Shown here one piece after another: positions 40,001 to 51,598 of a DNA stretch of 64,000 nucleotides. The first letter of the stretch is position 1. Each line of letters opens with the position of its first letter. Source of the stretch: Trichomonas vaginalis G3 (taxonomy: Eukaryota; Parabasalia; Trichomonadida; Trichomonadidae); the NCBI RefSeq assembly GCF_026262505.1, contig NC_067204.1, positions 23,219,300 through 23,283,299 on the forward strand. The letters are read 5' to 3'. The notes beneath the pieces are model-generated. The model worked only from the letters and a program-made list of their open reading frames with translations. It was not told the DNA's origin and did not search any database. Both the position numbers and the translations under genes were made by a program.

Positions 40001-40821
40001 TTCAACAAACCCTCAGAACCAATCAACCAACACCTGGTCAACAAACCGCAAGAATTAATTTACCATTGCCTCCTAAGCCTGCAACTTTACAGCCAATTCC
40101 AAGTCCTTCTAAATATAAAGATGGCAAAACACCTCTGCATATTGCTGCTAAGAATAATAATAAAGATAAAGCGGAGTTTCTTATTTCTCAGGGTGCCGAA
40201 ATCAGTGCAAAAGATTTCGAATCCGGAAAAACACCTCTTCATTATGCCGCCGAGAACAATAGTGTGGATGTTATTGATGTTCTTCTTTCTCATAGCGCTA
40301 ATATCAATGGAAAAGATAAAGATGGGAGAAACGCACTTCATTTAGCTGCCATGAATAATAAGAAAGAAGCAGCAGAACTCCTCATTTTCCGCGGAGCAAA
40401 TGTCAATGCTAAAGACAACAACGGATTCACTCCTCTTCATTTTGCGGCACAAAACCCAAGAAAGGCCATTGCTGAAGCTCTAATTGCTAATGGAGCTCAC
40501 CTCAATGCCAAGGATAAAGAAGGCCATATACTACTCCATTACGCTGTTCTCAATAATAGAAAAGCCACATCAGAGTTGTTAATAGAGAATGGTTCCAAAA
40601 TTAATATGAAGGACAAAGATGGAAAGACTCCAGTTCACTTTGCAGCTGAAAACAATCGAAAAGGAACCGAAAAACTCCTCAAATCATATGGTGGCAATTT
40701 TAATATTCAGGATAACAATGGTTATACTGCTCAAGATTACTCTACACCACCACCTCCCAGATACTATTCTCAATATAATCAGAGAACTAGTAGCAACAAT
40801 GATCCATGTCGAATCTCCTAA
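37051..40821 (+). pseudogene. DUF3447-type N-domain plus ankyrin protein with one in-frame TGA
   Basis: 1256 codons in one frame, interrupted only by a TGA at codon 180 (37588-37590). Paralogues have Leu at this place (TTA in the genes at 60.0 and 62.7 kb), so one substitution explains it. Residues 1-250 are the helical N-domain ('DFIKTYDTLFHL', 'LEACCYFGSVNIFNF', 'QYSFIGGNSDIIKE', 'NSIIPWCGAF'). The first ankyrin block (about codons 290-515) is followed by a Gln/Pro/Thr-rich linker of more than 300 residues made largely of a 12-residue repeat, then a second ankyrin block (codons 1025-1225) and a Pro-rich end. The reading frame stays intact for over 3 kb past the stop, so loss is recent, the base is an error, or the stop is read through. 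Confidence 0.75.
39072..40038. repeat. 36-bp coding minisatellite (12-residue unit)
   Basis: Two blocks (39072-39348 and 39505-39990) hold about 22 good copies of ACTAATCAACCA(A/G)CACAAG plus TTCAACAAACTCCAAGA, encoding TNQP(T/A)QVQQTPR. A degenerate Pro-rich stretch separates them and degenerate copies flank them. Because the unit is divisible by three and has no stop in several frames, long artefactual open frames appear on both strands. Copies alternate in ACT/ACC and ACA/GCA codons, showing ongoing unequal exchange. Confidence 0.9.
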
Positions 40822-41485
40822 TTAATTTTTTCTCATAAATATAGCTATTTTTTTTCTATTTGTTTTTTAACATAAAACCTAATCTATTATTCTCATAACT
40901 CATTGAATTATATATAATCATAATGGATTCATTAAATTTTATAAAAATGCGTAATAATTCAAATGATTTATTTAAAATATTTGACTTTTTCTGTTTTAAA
41001 TAACTACATAATTAAATGAATATTATGTATGCTCAATAAAAATGATCGATATCGGGAAAAAAAGTTTGACTTCAGCAACATAATGTATTAATTGTTTATT
41101 CTTGGTATTTGACAAATGTACAGAATATTTTTTGATGCTATTCTTGATAATTTGATAAAATAATTGTTTTTCGAAAGACTTTTAATTTATCAAGCAAAAA
41201 TCATTTCAACCTACTACTCGACGATAAATTAATCTAGGGCATCATGAAATAATTAGAGATTGAGATAAAAAAGGAATTATCAACTTATTTTATCTAAAGA
41301 AGCAGCTATGGGCTCATTTATTTTGTATGATCTAAATGCATATATGTGATTTGGAACTATACTAAAATGAAGAGCCAGCTTCTGGTAGAATCTAAAAAAC
41401 GATCAAAAGTCAGAAAAACCATTCAAATATTTCGACCAATTCAAAAAGTGCAAAATATTTTTTTACCAATAAATAAACATTCTTA
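40822..41485. other. Intergenic, 0.66 kb, no gene seen
   Basis: AT-rich spacer between two tandem ankyrin paralogues; nothing recognisable. Confidence 0.45.
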
Positions 41486-44400
41486 ATGAGCGATAAGTAT
41501 TTAAAACAGTTTGAAGAGTTTATATGGGCATATGAAAAGTTATTCCACTTAAAATCAAATGAGATAACAGAAGAAGCGTTTAATATGATAACTTCATTCC
41601 TCATTTCAGAATATAAAACACATATATCAGATCTAATCTTGAGCATAATTGTATCGATCAAGTTTAATTATCGATCTATTGAAATTTATACAAGTATGCT
41701 TAACCAAATCTTTTCTAACTTTTCAATCAAAGAACTCAACTCCGAATATATCTTCAGCACTGCAGAATCATTAAAAATGACTTTAGGTAAAAAGGATGAC
41801 ATTTATCAAATTTCTTATGACCAAAATTCATTTCCAAAAGATAATGAAATTTCATACCTTATAATGAATGACCAAGTTGATAAATTCATAGGATATATAA
41901 TTAATAAACCATTAAAAGATACGTGGTTGGAAATTCCAAGTTTCTCAAAAATGTCACCAATAGAAGCATGTGCATATTTTTGATCTGTCAACATTTTTAA
42001 TTTTCTTATTTCAAGTTTGAAAGTCGAAATCACAAAAGAATGTTTCCAATACTCATTTATTGGTGGTAACACAGATATCATCAACGAATGTTCAAAATAT
42101 CATCAACTTGACAAAGTGTGTTTAGATTATATTGTTTCATCTCACAACATCAAACTTCTTAATTATGTTTTCGAGAACGATCTTTTCGAAACAACAGATT
42201 TTGATATTTTTTCTATCATCAACTCACAAAACTTGAAAGCAGTGATTCTTCTTTTTGGCAAAGATAAGAACTCTATCATTCCATGGTGTGGAGCATTCAA
42301 ACAGACTTCCGAAATTCTTAAAAATGAAGAATTTGACTTTTCTAAAAAATCATCAAATCAACAAACTCTTCTCCATTTTTCATCAGCATATGACAATCTC
42401 GACATCTGCATAATATCATATTATTCATCACAAATTGACATCAATGCCAAAGACATTGATGGCAAAACAGCTCTTCACTACGCAATCCAAGTCAAAAGCA
42501 AAGATATTATTGATTTTCTTATTTCTAATGGAGCAGATATAAATGCAAGAGATAATGATGGGAGTACAGTTCTCCACTATGCTTCTGAATTAAATAGTAA
42601 AGATATCATTGAATTTCTGATTTCAAAAGGAGCAGATATCAATGCAAGAGATAATAGAGGGATGACTCCTCTTCATTCTGCAGAAGAAAATCACTGTGAG
42701 GATGCAGTTCAAACACTTGTTATAAATGATATTGAGATTAATTTAAAAGATAATGAAGGGATAACGGCCCTGCATATTGCTGCATGGAATAACAGTAAAT
42801 CTACATGTAAAATTCTCATTACTCATGGTGCAGATTTAAATATCAGAGATAATGAATATGGAAGAACACCTCTGCATTATGCTGTTGAAAATAATAGTAA
42901 TGATGCTTTAGATATTTTAGCTGGATATGGTGCTGATATCAATTCAAAAGATTTTGAAGGGAAAACTGCATTTCATTATGCAGTTGAGAATAACAATTTA
43001 GAACTTATAGAAACCCTTATTAACTATTGGGCAGATATTAATGCACAAGATAAGGAAGGGAAAACACCTCTTCATTACTCAGAAAAAAATAATCTGAAAA
43101 CTATCACAGATTTTCTAATTATGAATGGAGCAGATATTAATTCAAAAGATGATGACGGATTAACTATTCTTCATCATGCAATATTAGATAAAAACCTAGT
43201 AATTTTAGAAGATTTAATTATAAATGGTGCAGATCTTAATGTCAAAGATAATAACGGATTCACAGCGCTTCATCACGCAGCATTGAATCGTTATAGCAAA
43301 GAAACTTTAGAACTTCTTATTTCCCATGGAGCATCTGTAAATGCCATAGATAACAATGAGCAATCACCTCTTCACATTGCAGCTTGGAATAATGATATTG
43401 AATTTTTGGAAGTAATGCTTTCGCATGGTGCCTTTATTAATGCAAAAGACAATAGTGGTGAAACCATTCTTCATCACGCTGCTTGGAAAAATAGTATAGA
43501 TTTCTTAGAAACTCTTATCTTGAAAGGGGTAAATGTCAATTTGAAAGATCAGAATGGCCAAACTGCCCTACATCAAGCTGTCTATTATAATAATTTAGAA
43601 GTAGCACAAATACTTGTTGAAAATGGTGCTGTAGTTAACTCACAGTATGAAAATAAATGGACCCCTCTTCATTATGCAGCATATTATAATAGAAAAGAAA
43701 TAGCAGAATTACTTATTTCAAGTGGTGCTGAGATCCTGGCTAAAAGTAATAGCGGGAAAACTCCTCTCCAATATGCAACACTCAGAAATAATTCGGATGT
43801 ACTAAAAGTTCTTATTGGTCATTGCGCAAATATCATTCAAAAAGAAGATCTGCCTAATGCAACAGATAATAATGATGGTGTTGCCGAGCCTCTTATTAGA
43901 CAATATGAGTATCTACTTGAAAAGGTTCGTGAATTAGAGGAATCTCGTCAACGGCAATACCTATATAATATGAAAGTTGCAGAGATACCATTAACTGGTC
44001 AAAACATATTAAAAGACAATCAAGAAGGAAAGTCTCAACAGCAAACAATATGGAATAGTATTAAACAACATTCGGAATCATCAATATGGCCAAATATGGA
44101 ATCAAGTAATGAAATGATAATTTCTGATCCAAAACCAGTTTGGAGCAACAAAGAAGAAAATTCATCTGGTGAAATATGGCCATCAGTATCACCGAGTTTT
44201 CAAAGAGATACATCATCACATCAAATTTCATGGAATAATGTTAAAGGCGCAGCTCCAGCTGCTCCAAAATGGCGAAATGCGTCAAAGGATTTCAAATCAA
44301 AATCATCTATTGCACGTTCACGGATTTGGCCAGTTACTTCGAAAATCAACCCAATTCAAGAAAAAACCAGACAATTACACGAGAATACTACTAATGAAAC

Positions 44401-45307
44401 AGATGTTTTTACCACTTGGCCAGATACATCACAAACTTACAATCCATCATCCAACGCGACATTTGAAATTGATCCTCCCGCTAAATCTACTAATCGAACA
44501 AAGTGGAATAATAGAGAAGATTCGGAGCTCACTTCTCTTTGGGAAAATGCTGATAATAAGCAGAAAAGTTTTCAAAAACCATCCTGGAAAAATGTTAAAG
44601 AAAAACAATCATCCTCGTTTTGGGCAAATTCGAATCAAGGTGGAACTTCACTTCATAAAAATGCTTGGAACAGTAAGAAGACTGCAAATACAACTCCCTT
44701 TTTCCAAACTCCACAAACCAATGCTCTTCATATCGCTGCTAAAAATAATAATGTTGCATCAGCAGAGGATCTTCTTTCAAAAGGATTCAATGTTAATGAA
44801 AAGGATCATGAATCTGGGAAAACACCTCTTCATATTGCTGCTGAAAACAATAGTTCAGAGGTTATAGAAATTCTTCTTGATATTGGGGCAAATATTAATG
44901 CTAAAGATAACTCAGAAAGAACCCCATTACATTATGCTGCACAAAATAACAAAAAAGCAGCAGTTGAAATTCTTATATCTCATGGTGCAAACATCAATGC
45001 AAAAGATAAGAATGGATATTCGCCTTTGCATTATGCTGCTATTAATAGGCAAGGAAAAGAAATGGTAGAATTTTTAATCTCAAATGGAGCACGTATCAAT
45101 TCTAAAGATAAAGATGGATATACACCACTTCATCATGCAGTTATGAACAATAGAAAATTAACAGCTGAACTTCTTATTGAGAACGGATCTTATCTCAATT
45201 CTCATGACAAAGATGGGAACACTCCAATGGCTTCAGCATTGGAATTCAATAGCAAAGGATCCAGTAAGCTCCTTAAATCAAAAGGTGCAAAGATTGATAC
45301 ATGGTAA
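41486..45307 (+). pseudogene. DUF3447-type N-domain plus ankyrin protein with one in-frame TGA
   Basis: 1273 codons in one frame, broken only by a TGA at codon 166 (41981-41983), inside 'CAYF*SVNIFNF'. Paralogues have Gly there (GGA, GGT or GGC), so GGA to TGA by one substitution is likely. The N-domain (codons 1-260) matches its upstream neighbour. About fourteen ankyrin repeats follow (codons 290-795; for example 'GKTALHYAIQVKSKDIIDFL' then 'ISNGADINARDNDG'). A short coiled-coil piece (YLLEKVRELEESRQRQYL) comes next, then a 230-residue linker with a Trp roughly every 15-25 residues (SSIWPNMESS, GEIWPSVSP, TTWPDTSQ, KWNNREDSE, SFWANSNQ). A second ankyrin block ends the protein. A shorter form could start at an internal ATG (42017). 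Confidence 0.75.
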
Positions 45308-45646
45308 TAATCTTATAGTAACTCTTTATGTTAATAATATATTTTAATCAGGAAATTTTGTTTTGATATGGAATATAAATGTGCGTTATTCTAAAAATCA
45401 AATTTTTTATATGTTCAAATAATAGCTTGATATAAATAATGATGAAAATATAATAGGAGTATGCCACGATAAATCAAATCGAAAGCAATTTATATATGAA
45501 AATTAAGCGAATTTGAAGATCTGCCTATGAAAAGAATGTAATTAATAGAATATTTTGAAAAATATCAAAACTTCTTGATGTAATTTAAGGAGTAACTATA
45601 ATATTTTTGATATTTTTAAATACAGATTCAAAATAAGAATATATCT
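45308..45646. other. Intergenic between convergent loci, no gene seen
   Basis: AT-rich 0.34 kb with 3'-end TAAA/AATAAA signals only. Confidence 0.4.
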
Positions 45647-48600
45647 TTAATAAAAATCGTAAAATCTATCATTATCGTAATCATACATTCCATAATAATG
45701 ACGACGTCTCGAATTACGACTATGATAGTAATCTGAGTCATATTTATAAATATCACCTCTATTGTATCCATCTCTACCGAATCCTTCACTATCATAGCCA
45801 TACATATCATATCCATCTCTACCAAATCCATCCCTATCGTATCCATCTATATTATATCCATTTCTATCGTATCCCAGAGTATCATATCCATATTTATCGT
45901 AACCAAATTTGTCATATCCATCTCTATTGAATCCTTTTTTATTAAATCCATCTCTACCAAATCCATCTTTATCAAATCCATTTCTATTAAAACCTTCATT
46001 ATCAAAACCAGCTCTGTCAAATCCAATAGTATCAAATCCATTTTCGTCAAATCCATCAATATCAAATCTATTTCTTTTTAGCTTAAGAAAAACTTCAGAA
46101 TGGATCTTTTCATTTGAACTGATGTATCTATAACCATATTCATCTTCAAGTTTGTAATTCTTTTCTTCAAGAATACTTTTAACTATATTATTACGATCAG
46201 AGTTTAGCATTATTCTGATCAGATCTTGATTATTATTTGCCTTGGCAAATTGAAATATTTTCATTTCAATTTCATGATCGATGGGTTTGAATTTAAGGAG
46301 TAACTCAAGGATTTCATTATAATACCATTCATCACTTCTTATTGCCATTTCTGCAGTTTTGATCAATACATCAGAATAATCATGTATTAAACATTTATCA
46401 ATTAAAATTTGAATGCATTCCTTTCCGCGCATGAGAGATATGGCAAAAATGAGAGGATTCATTAAAGTTTCATTATAGGTGAATTGTTCCTGAAAATCTG
46501 TGACATGTTTGACTAATAAGGAAAATATATCCTTATCATAATGAATAATGATCCAGAATAAAAGTGATCTTCCATTGCTAATATTTTCTGGTAAATTTTG
46601 TTTCTTGAGTAAATTTTGTACAAATTCTAATGATCTTGCTTCAATTGCAATCCCAAACAAATAATTTGGAATAAGATCAATCTTTCCTAGCAAATAATCA
46701 GCAATTTGAAAAGATCTTGACATCAATGCAAGCTTGAGGTGATTTTCGATATCAACATTTGTTTCTGAAAAAACCTTCTGATATAATGATTACTTCTGCA
46801 TCAGTGAACTTTTTATTTGAATATGAAGATAAAATATCCCATAGTTTAATTGATTTCTTTCTAATGGCATATTTAAATAGATCATCACTAATCAAAAACC
46901 TTTGATCTGTTTTATTTAATGGTAATTCGTTTTCATTTATAAATAAATCATAATAGGCTTTTGGCAAATGCTCAGATTCTTTTATAACCAATGGAATATC
47001 ATTGAAAATAAATTTAATTTTATCATCCCATCTTAAAAATAGATCAAGTGCATCATAGTTTTCAGTATGAACAACTAAGAAAATAATTGGATAGTTATTT
47101 TTCGTAATAAAATTGAAATCTTCCAATAAATTCAATAATTTCTTCAGTATAAAATAATCATATTTAGTTTGAACTAAAGCTTCAATTGAATATTGGATTT
47201 GATTTTGTTTGAAGTTGAAGTGATCAATGAGATATTCAAGTAATTTTTTATTACCTAATGAATCTGATAGAGTATTGTCGTCAGAATTTATGGCATCCTG
47301 GATTTTATCCTTCAGTTCATCTAGGATCTTTTCATTATAATATTTAGATAGATAAGAAAACAATGTTCTTTGGGATTTTTTGGGTGAAATAATTATCTGT
47401 TTATCTTTGAATAGCTTGATTATCTCTATTGAATTAGTTTGAATTGCATAAATTAATGCATCATAGTCAATGATATCAATAACATCTAAAAATGTTTTAA
47501 TTAATGGAATTGATTGCCATTTAATTACTTTGTGAAAAGATTGAAGAAATGATGGTAACTTTGTATGATTTTTTGTGATGATTGCGCCTTTTGTGATAAG
47601 AAATTCTGCATATGAAATCTTCTCGTTAATGATTGCGATTATCAGCAAAGGTTTTCCTTTTTTACGTATTAGTTCTAAACTATCAACATAGTTTATCAAT
47701 TTGGATAATATATCAAGATTAGTTCCTTTGGAGCTGACAAAACTGATGATTGCTTCTTTGTATGAATTTACATTAAATGTAAATGAATCTAATAAAATTG
47801 ATAAAATATCAAAATTATTTATGAAATAATATAATGCAGAATGTGCGGTGAAATTAAGATCGACTTTTTGATCAAAAAGGATTTTTATAACATCCTTAAT
47901 AAAATGATTTGGTGTTTGGACCAGTGTTTTGAAAATAGACTCAATTTTGAGTTCTTTAAAGCCTACTTGTTCAAAGAAAATCTTCAATATTTCCAACGAC
48001 TCTGATTTGATACATTGTTCAATAATCTCTTGGTATTTATTACCATTATATGGATCTGCATGATAGTCTAGCAATATTTGAATTAACTCTGGAGAGTTAT
48101 GGGAAATTGCTGGCAAAAATATCGCTTTAATTTTATTTGGATCAGCTCCAAATTTGAGTAATAGTTCGATCTTGCTGATATCTGCATTTTGATCCATAAT
48201 TGCATAGTAGAGAACTGATCTTCCATAATTATGTATTGAATTCAAATAATTTTGATATCTTTTGATTGTATTTATTGATAAACGGTACAAGCATATAGAA
48301 AGGCATGATCTAAATTTTCTATAATCTTTTGAAGTTTTTAAATATATCATAGAATGGATCAGGATGAAATTTTGTTCTCCGTATATTCAGATCATGTTGG
48401 ACAAGGAATTTCATTATTTCATTTGAATTAATTTCGATTGCATAATCCATTGAATCTTTCATACTTTTACCAAGATTAACATTGATTGACAAGCCTTGGG
48501 CTACAATGTACTCGACAATATCAAGTGATTTTGATTCGATTGCATAAAGAATAAGAGGATATTCTGTGTTTAATATGCACAATGGTGTATACATTTGTCC

Positions 48601-50251
48601 AATCATTTTAACTATATTAAAATTATGTGATTTCAAGGCTAGAATAAATGCAGGTTCTTCAGTTTTGGTATATATTGAAGCCCCTAATTTTATCAAAGTT
48701 CTAACAAGTTATTCTTTTTTCATTTCGATTGCATATGTCAAAGCAGAACGGTGATATTCTTTTTCCTGTTTTTTATATACAGAAATATGCTTGTAATCAG
48801 CGCCATAATTAATCATTGTGACTAACTTTTCATCATCTAAATAATCAATAGCATTGATTACACTGAAATTATTAATCGTATCTACTTTTGAAATAAAGAA
48901 AGAAAAATCTATAATTGATAGTTTGTTCAGAGCTTGTAAAGTAGAAGTGTTATTTAAATTCGGTTGTTGGCCAATGCTGAACAAAAAATTTATTAATTTA
49001 TTATTGTAATTCTGAATAGAATATGTAAATATATCAAAATCCTTCTCTGTAATTCCATGTTGTATCATGCTTTTAATGAATTCATACTGATCTGTATTGA
49101 TTGCAAGCTCAATAAGTTTCTTAAAATTGATCGGCTGATTCGGATTTTTTTCGATTAGCATATTGAAAAGTGTAATTTGCTTCTTTTGAATACATATTTC
49201 TAAATCATTGAATGAAAATTTCAGATCTTTAATATATTTAATGATAAGCTTTGCAGTTTCAAATTGGCTTCTTCCAATTAATGATATACCAGATCGCATA
49301 AAATTACAAAATGAGTAGCATCATTATAAACTTTTTCATGGTTTTGTAAAATAAATTCAATTAATTTCAGCTTGCAATCAAAATCATAATATACCAAAAT
49401 ATGACAAATATAATATTCGTCTAATTTAAAGCCAAGATTTATTGCAATGGATGCAAGATCGAACATTTTTGCTGAAAGAAATGCTTCGAGAATATTTCCT
49501 ATTTTGTTATGAATACAAAAACTTAATGCTTCAATATTCAATGAATGTAAACAAGTTTGAGGATCAAGTGAGTGACATTCATAATTTGTAAGTATCCAGT
49601 CTGCTATATCATTTCTGTGGTATATAATTGCCTCTGATAAATTCTCTCCAAAATCATGTCCATCATCTGCTAAAAGATTGATTATTTCAATATTTCCTGA
49701 AATAATAGCGTATTCATAATCTTGTTGATTGATTTGTGCACCAAGCAGTCGAAGATATCTAAAAATTTCTTCATTTCCTTTTAGTATTGCGCACCCAATA
49801 AGTAAATCGCTTCTATAGTATTGATTAAATTGAAAATCTTCGTTAATTATTGATTTGAATTCTTCAAATTGGTTTTTGATGATCATCTGCATAGATTTGA
49901 GTATCTTTTTATCAATTCCAAGATCAAAAGATAAATATTCAATATCAAAATCTCCTTCCTCTTGATTCATTTCATTTTCATGAAAAGATGGTGTTTTCTC
50001 ATTTTGCTCAGGATAAACATCTCTAATGTTTGGTTCATTATCGGATGCACTAAATATTGAGCCTATATTATTAAAACGAGATCGTTTCCAATATAAATTC
50101 CACTTTTTTCACTTATATTGTATAATTTTATCAAATAGTCTGGAATTGGGCATCCAGATATTGATTTTACTTTTAAATCATCATGTGGAATTTCAGATTC
50201 TGAATTGACCATTAATAATAAAATTTTATTTTCATGTCTTATCAAAATCAT
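45647..50251 (-). pseudogene. Large ankyrin-type gene broken by four or five frameshifts
   Basis: Minus strand, about 1530 codons from the ATG at 50251 to 45647 in overlapping frames: 50251-50063, 49970-49278, 49299-48709, 48696-48319, 48350-46752 and 46723-45647. It is a paralogue of the intact gene at 57-59 kb: compare 'LKGNEEIFRYLRLLGAQINQ', 'SGNIEIINLLADDGHDFG' and 'DIADWILTNYECHSLDPQTC' here with 'IKGNENILRYLMMNGAK', 'LGNIETINLLAESGHDFG' and 'EIADWILLNYDCHNQHPELC' there. Repeats are degenerate ankyrins. Two breaks fall in six-base A/T runs (46768-46773; about 48719). The C-terminus has a long G(F/Y)Dxx pentad repeat and a Tyr/Asp-rich end. A transposon sits about 270 bp upstream. Confidence 0.7.
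45755..46060. repeat. 15-bp coding repeat encoding a G(F/Y)(D/N)xx pentad array
   Basis: About 20 consecutive five-residue units on the minus strand, such as GFDTIGFDRAGFDNEGF, GFNRNGFDKDGFGRDGF and GYDKFGYDKYGYDTLGY. On the plus strand it shows as AAATCCATNN(C/A)T repeats every 15 bp. It is unlike the A(D/N)Lxx pentapeptide repeat; Gly and an aromatic are fixed and the next residue is nearly always Asp or Asn. Confidence 0.85.
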
Positions 50252-50502
50252 GTCTTATAGTAAACTCCAAAAAAATCATATGAATTCTTTATCTATCTAT
50301 ATTATTTAATTCTATATTATGATGCTGAATTTGATAGTATTTTGTGTATTCCAAAATGGCAAAAAATTTTTGAAAGGAACTCATCTAATTCAATGTATCA
50401 ATTTTCCAAAAAAAGTTGAGGATAAGAATGCCTTTGAACCACGGTTTATTAAAACTAAGGATGTCAATTTGGAAGAAAAGTGAGAAAATTCCTAAAATGC
50501 TA

Positions 50503-50517
50503 AAAATGAATTTCCAA
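50503..50517 (+). repeat. 15-bp direct repeat flanking the transposon (left copy)
   Basis: AAAATGAATTTCCAA directly before the element; an identical copy follows it at 53928-53942. The flanks outside these copies are unrelated to each other. Confidence 0.8.
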
Positions 50518-51418
50518 TGTTATAGACCGAAAATAGATTTTTTCGGTTTTCTCTTCAAATAATTGAAAGAATGATACTATTATAGGTTTATTATATTATA
50601 TAGCATATAATCATGCTATAGCCGAAAATTATAAGTTTTGAGAAGATTGAATATAACACAAATAAATTTGAATGTAAGTTAAATTGCTTGTTGTTTTTAA
50701 TAGCAATTTAATGAGAAATCCAATATTGCAAAATTCAAATTGAATGATTGAAAGAACAGAAAAAGTCATTCTTTTCAATTTCGAATATGTTTCATTGTAT
50801 TTATAATTATATGGCAAATAAGATATTTAAACTTGATTTTTGAAGGAAAATTCACAAAATTGAATGAATTCAAATAATTTTTATTCAAAAATAAACTAGT
50901 TATTTGAGTTAATACTAATTATCTATTCAAACTACAAAGTTTGTAATTTAAAATATTTTGTGAGATCAGATTGAATTAATTCAAGGTTCTTTTCAATTAA
51001 TATTAATGACCATATTACGCATTTTCGAACATTCTAAACCAAATATATAAAAATGGGAGACGAATGTTAAATTTGCTAGACATGGGGGAGTTGTCTGCAA
51101 AGTTTTAGCTCTTATCTCTAACAAAAAATTAATTTTTAAAAAAATGACCGAATACGTTTCACAGCGAGAAAAAAATAAAAGGCAAGATAGAATTTTCTAG
51201 ACATAAAGAAGTTGTTTACCGAGTTTTAGCTCTTATCTCTAACAAAAAATTAATTTTTAAAAAAATGACCGAATACGTTTCACAGCGAGAAAAAAATAAA
51301 AGGCAAGATAGAATTTTCTAGACATAAAGAAGTTGTTTACCGAGTTTTAGCTCTTATCTCTAACAAAAAATTAATTTTTAAAAAAATGACCGAATACGTT
51401 TCACAGCGAGAAAAACAT
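50518..51418 (+). repeat. Left terminal inverted repeat of the transposon
   Basis: Pairs with 53022-53927. Contains ACCGAAAATAGATTTTTTCGGT close to the tip (itself a short inverted repeat) and three 121-bp tandem units from about 51103 to 51410, with GACCGAATACGTTTCACAGC in each. Confidence 0.85.
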
Positions 51419-51591
51419 AAAACTGTACGCTGATTTTCATTTTCATTTCCAGTCACTTTACTTATTATTTTTTCTTTTTTTCATTTTAATTATAAATTAT
51501 TTCATAATACGTTTATTTACGTTACCATTTTCTTTATTCTTTTGAATTCCATACTAGACACTTATAGAATATTTTGATTGTTAACGTACTT

Positions 51592-51597
51592 CATTAG
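51592..51597 (+). promoter_or_regulatory. Initiator element (Inr) TCATTA?
   Basis: TTCATTAGAATG: TCA(+1)TTA, beginning at about 51591, fits the trichomonad initiator with the ATG at 51599 only about 6 nt after the +1 A. This means the transposon carries its own trichomonad-type start. Confidence 0.5.
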
Positions 51598-51598
51598 A

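Noticed and set aside
39385-40044. 219-codon minus-strand and 162-codon plus-strand open frames across the Gln/Pro minisatellite
   Set aside because: A 36-bp repeat without stops gives long frames on both strands; the sense frame belongs to the ankyrin gene.
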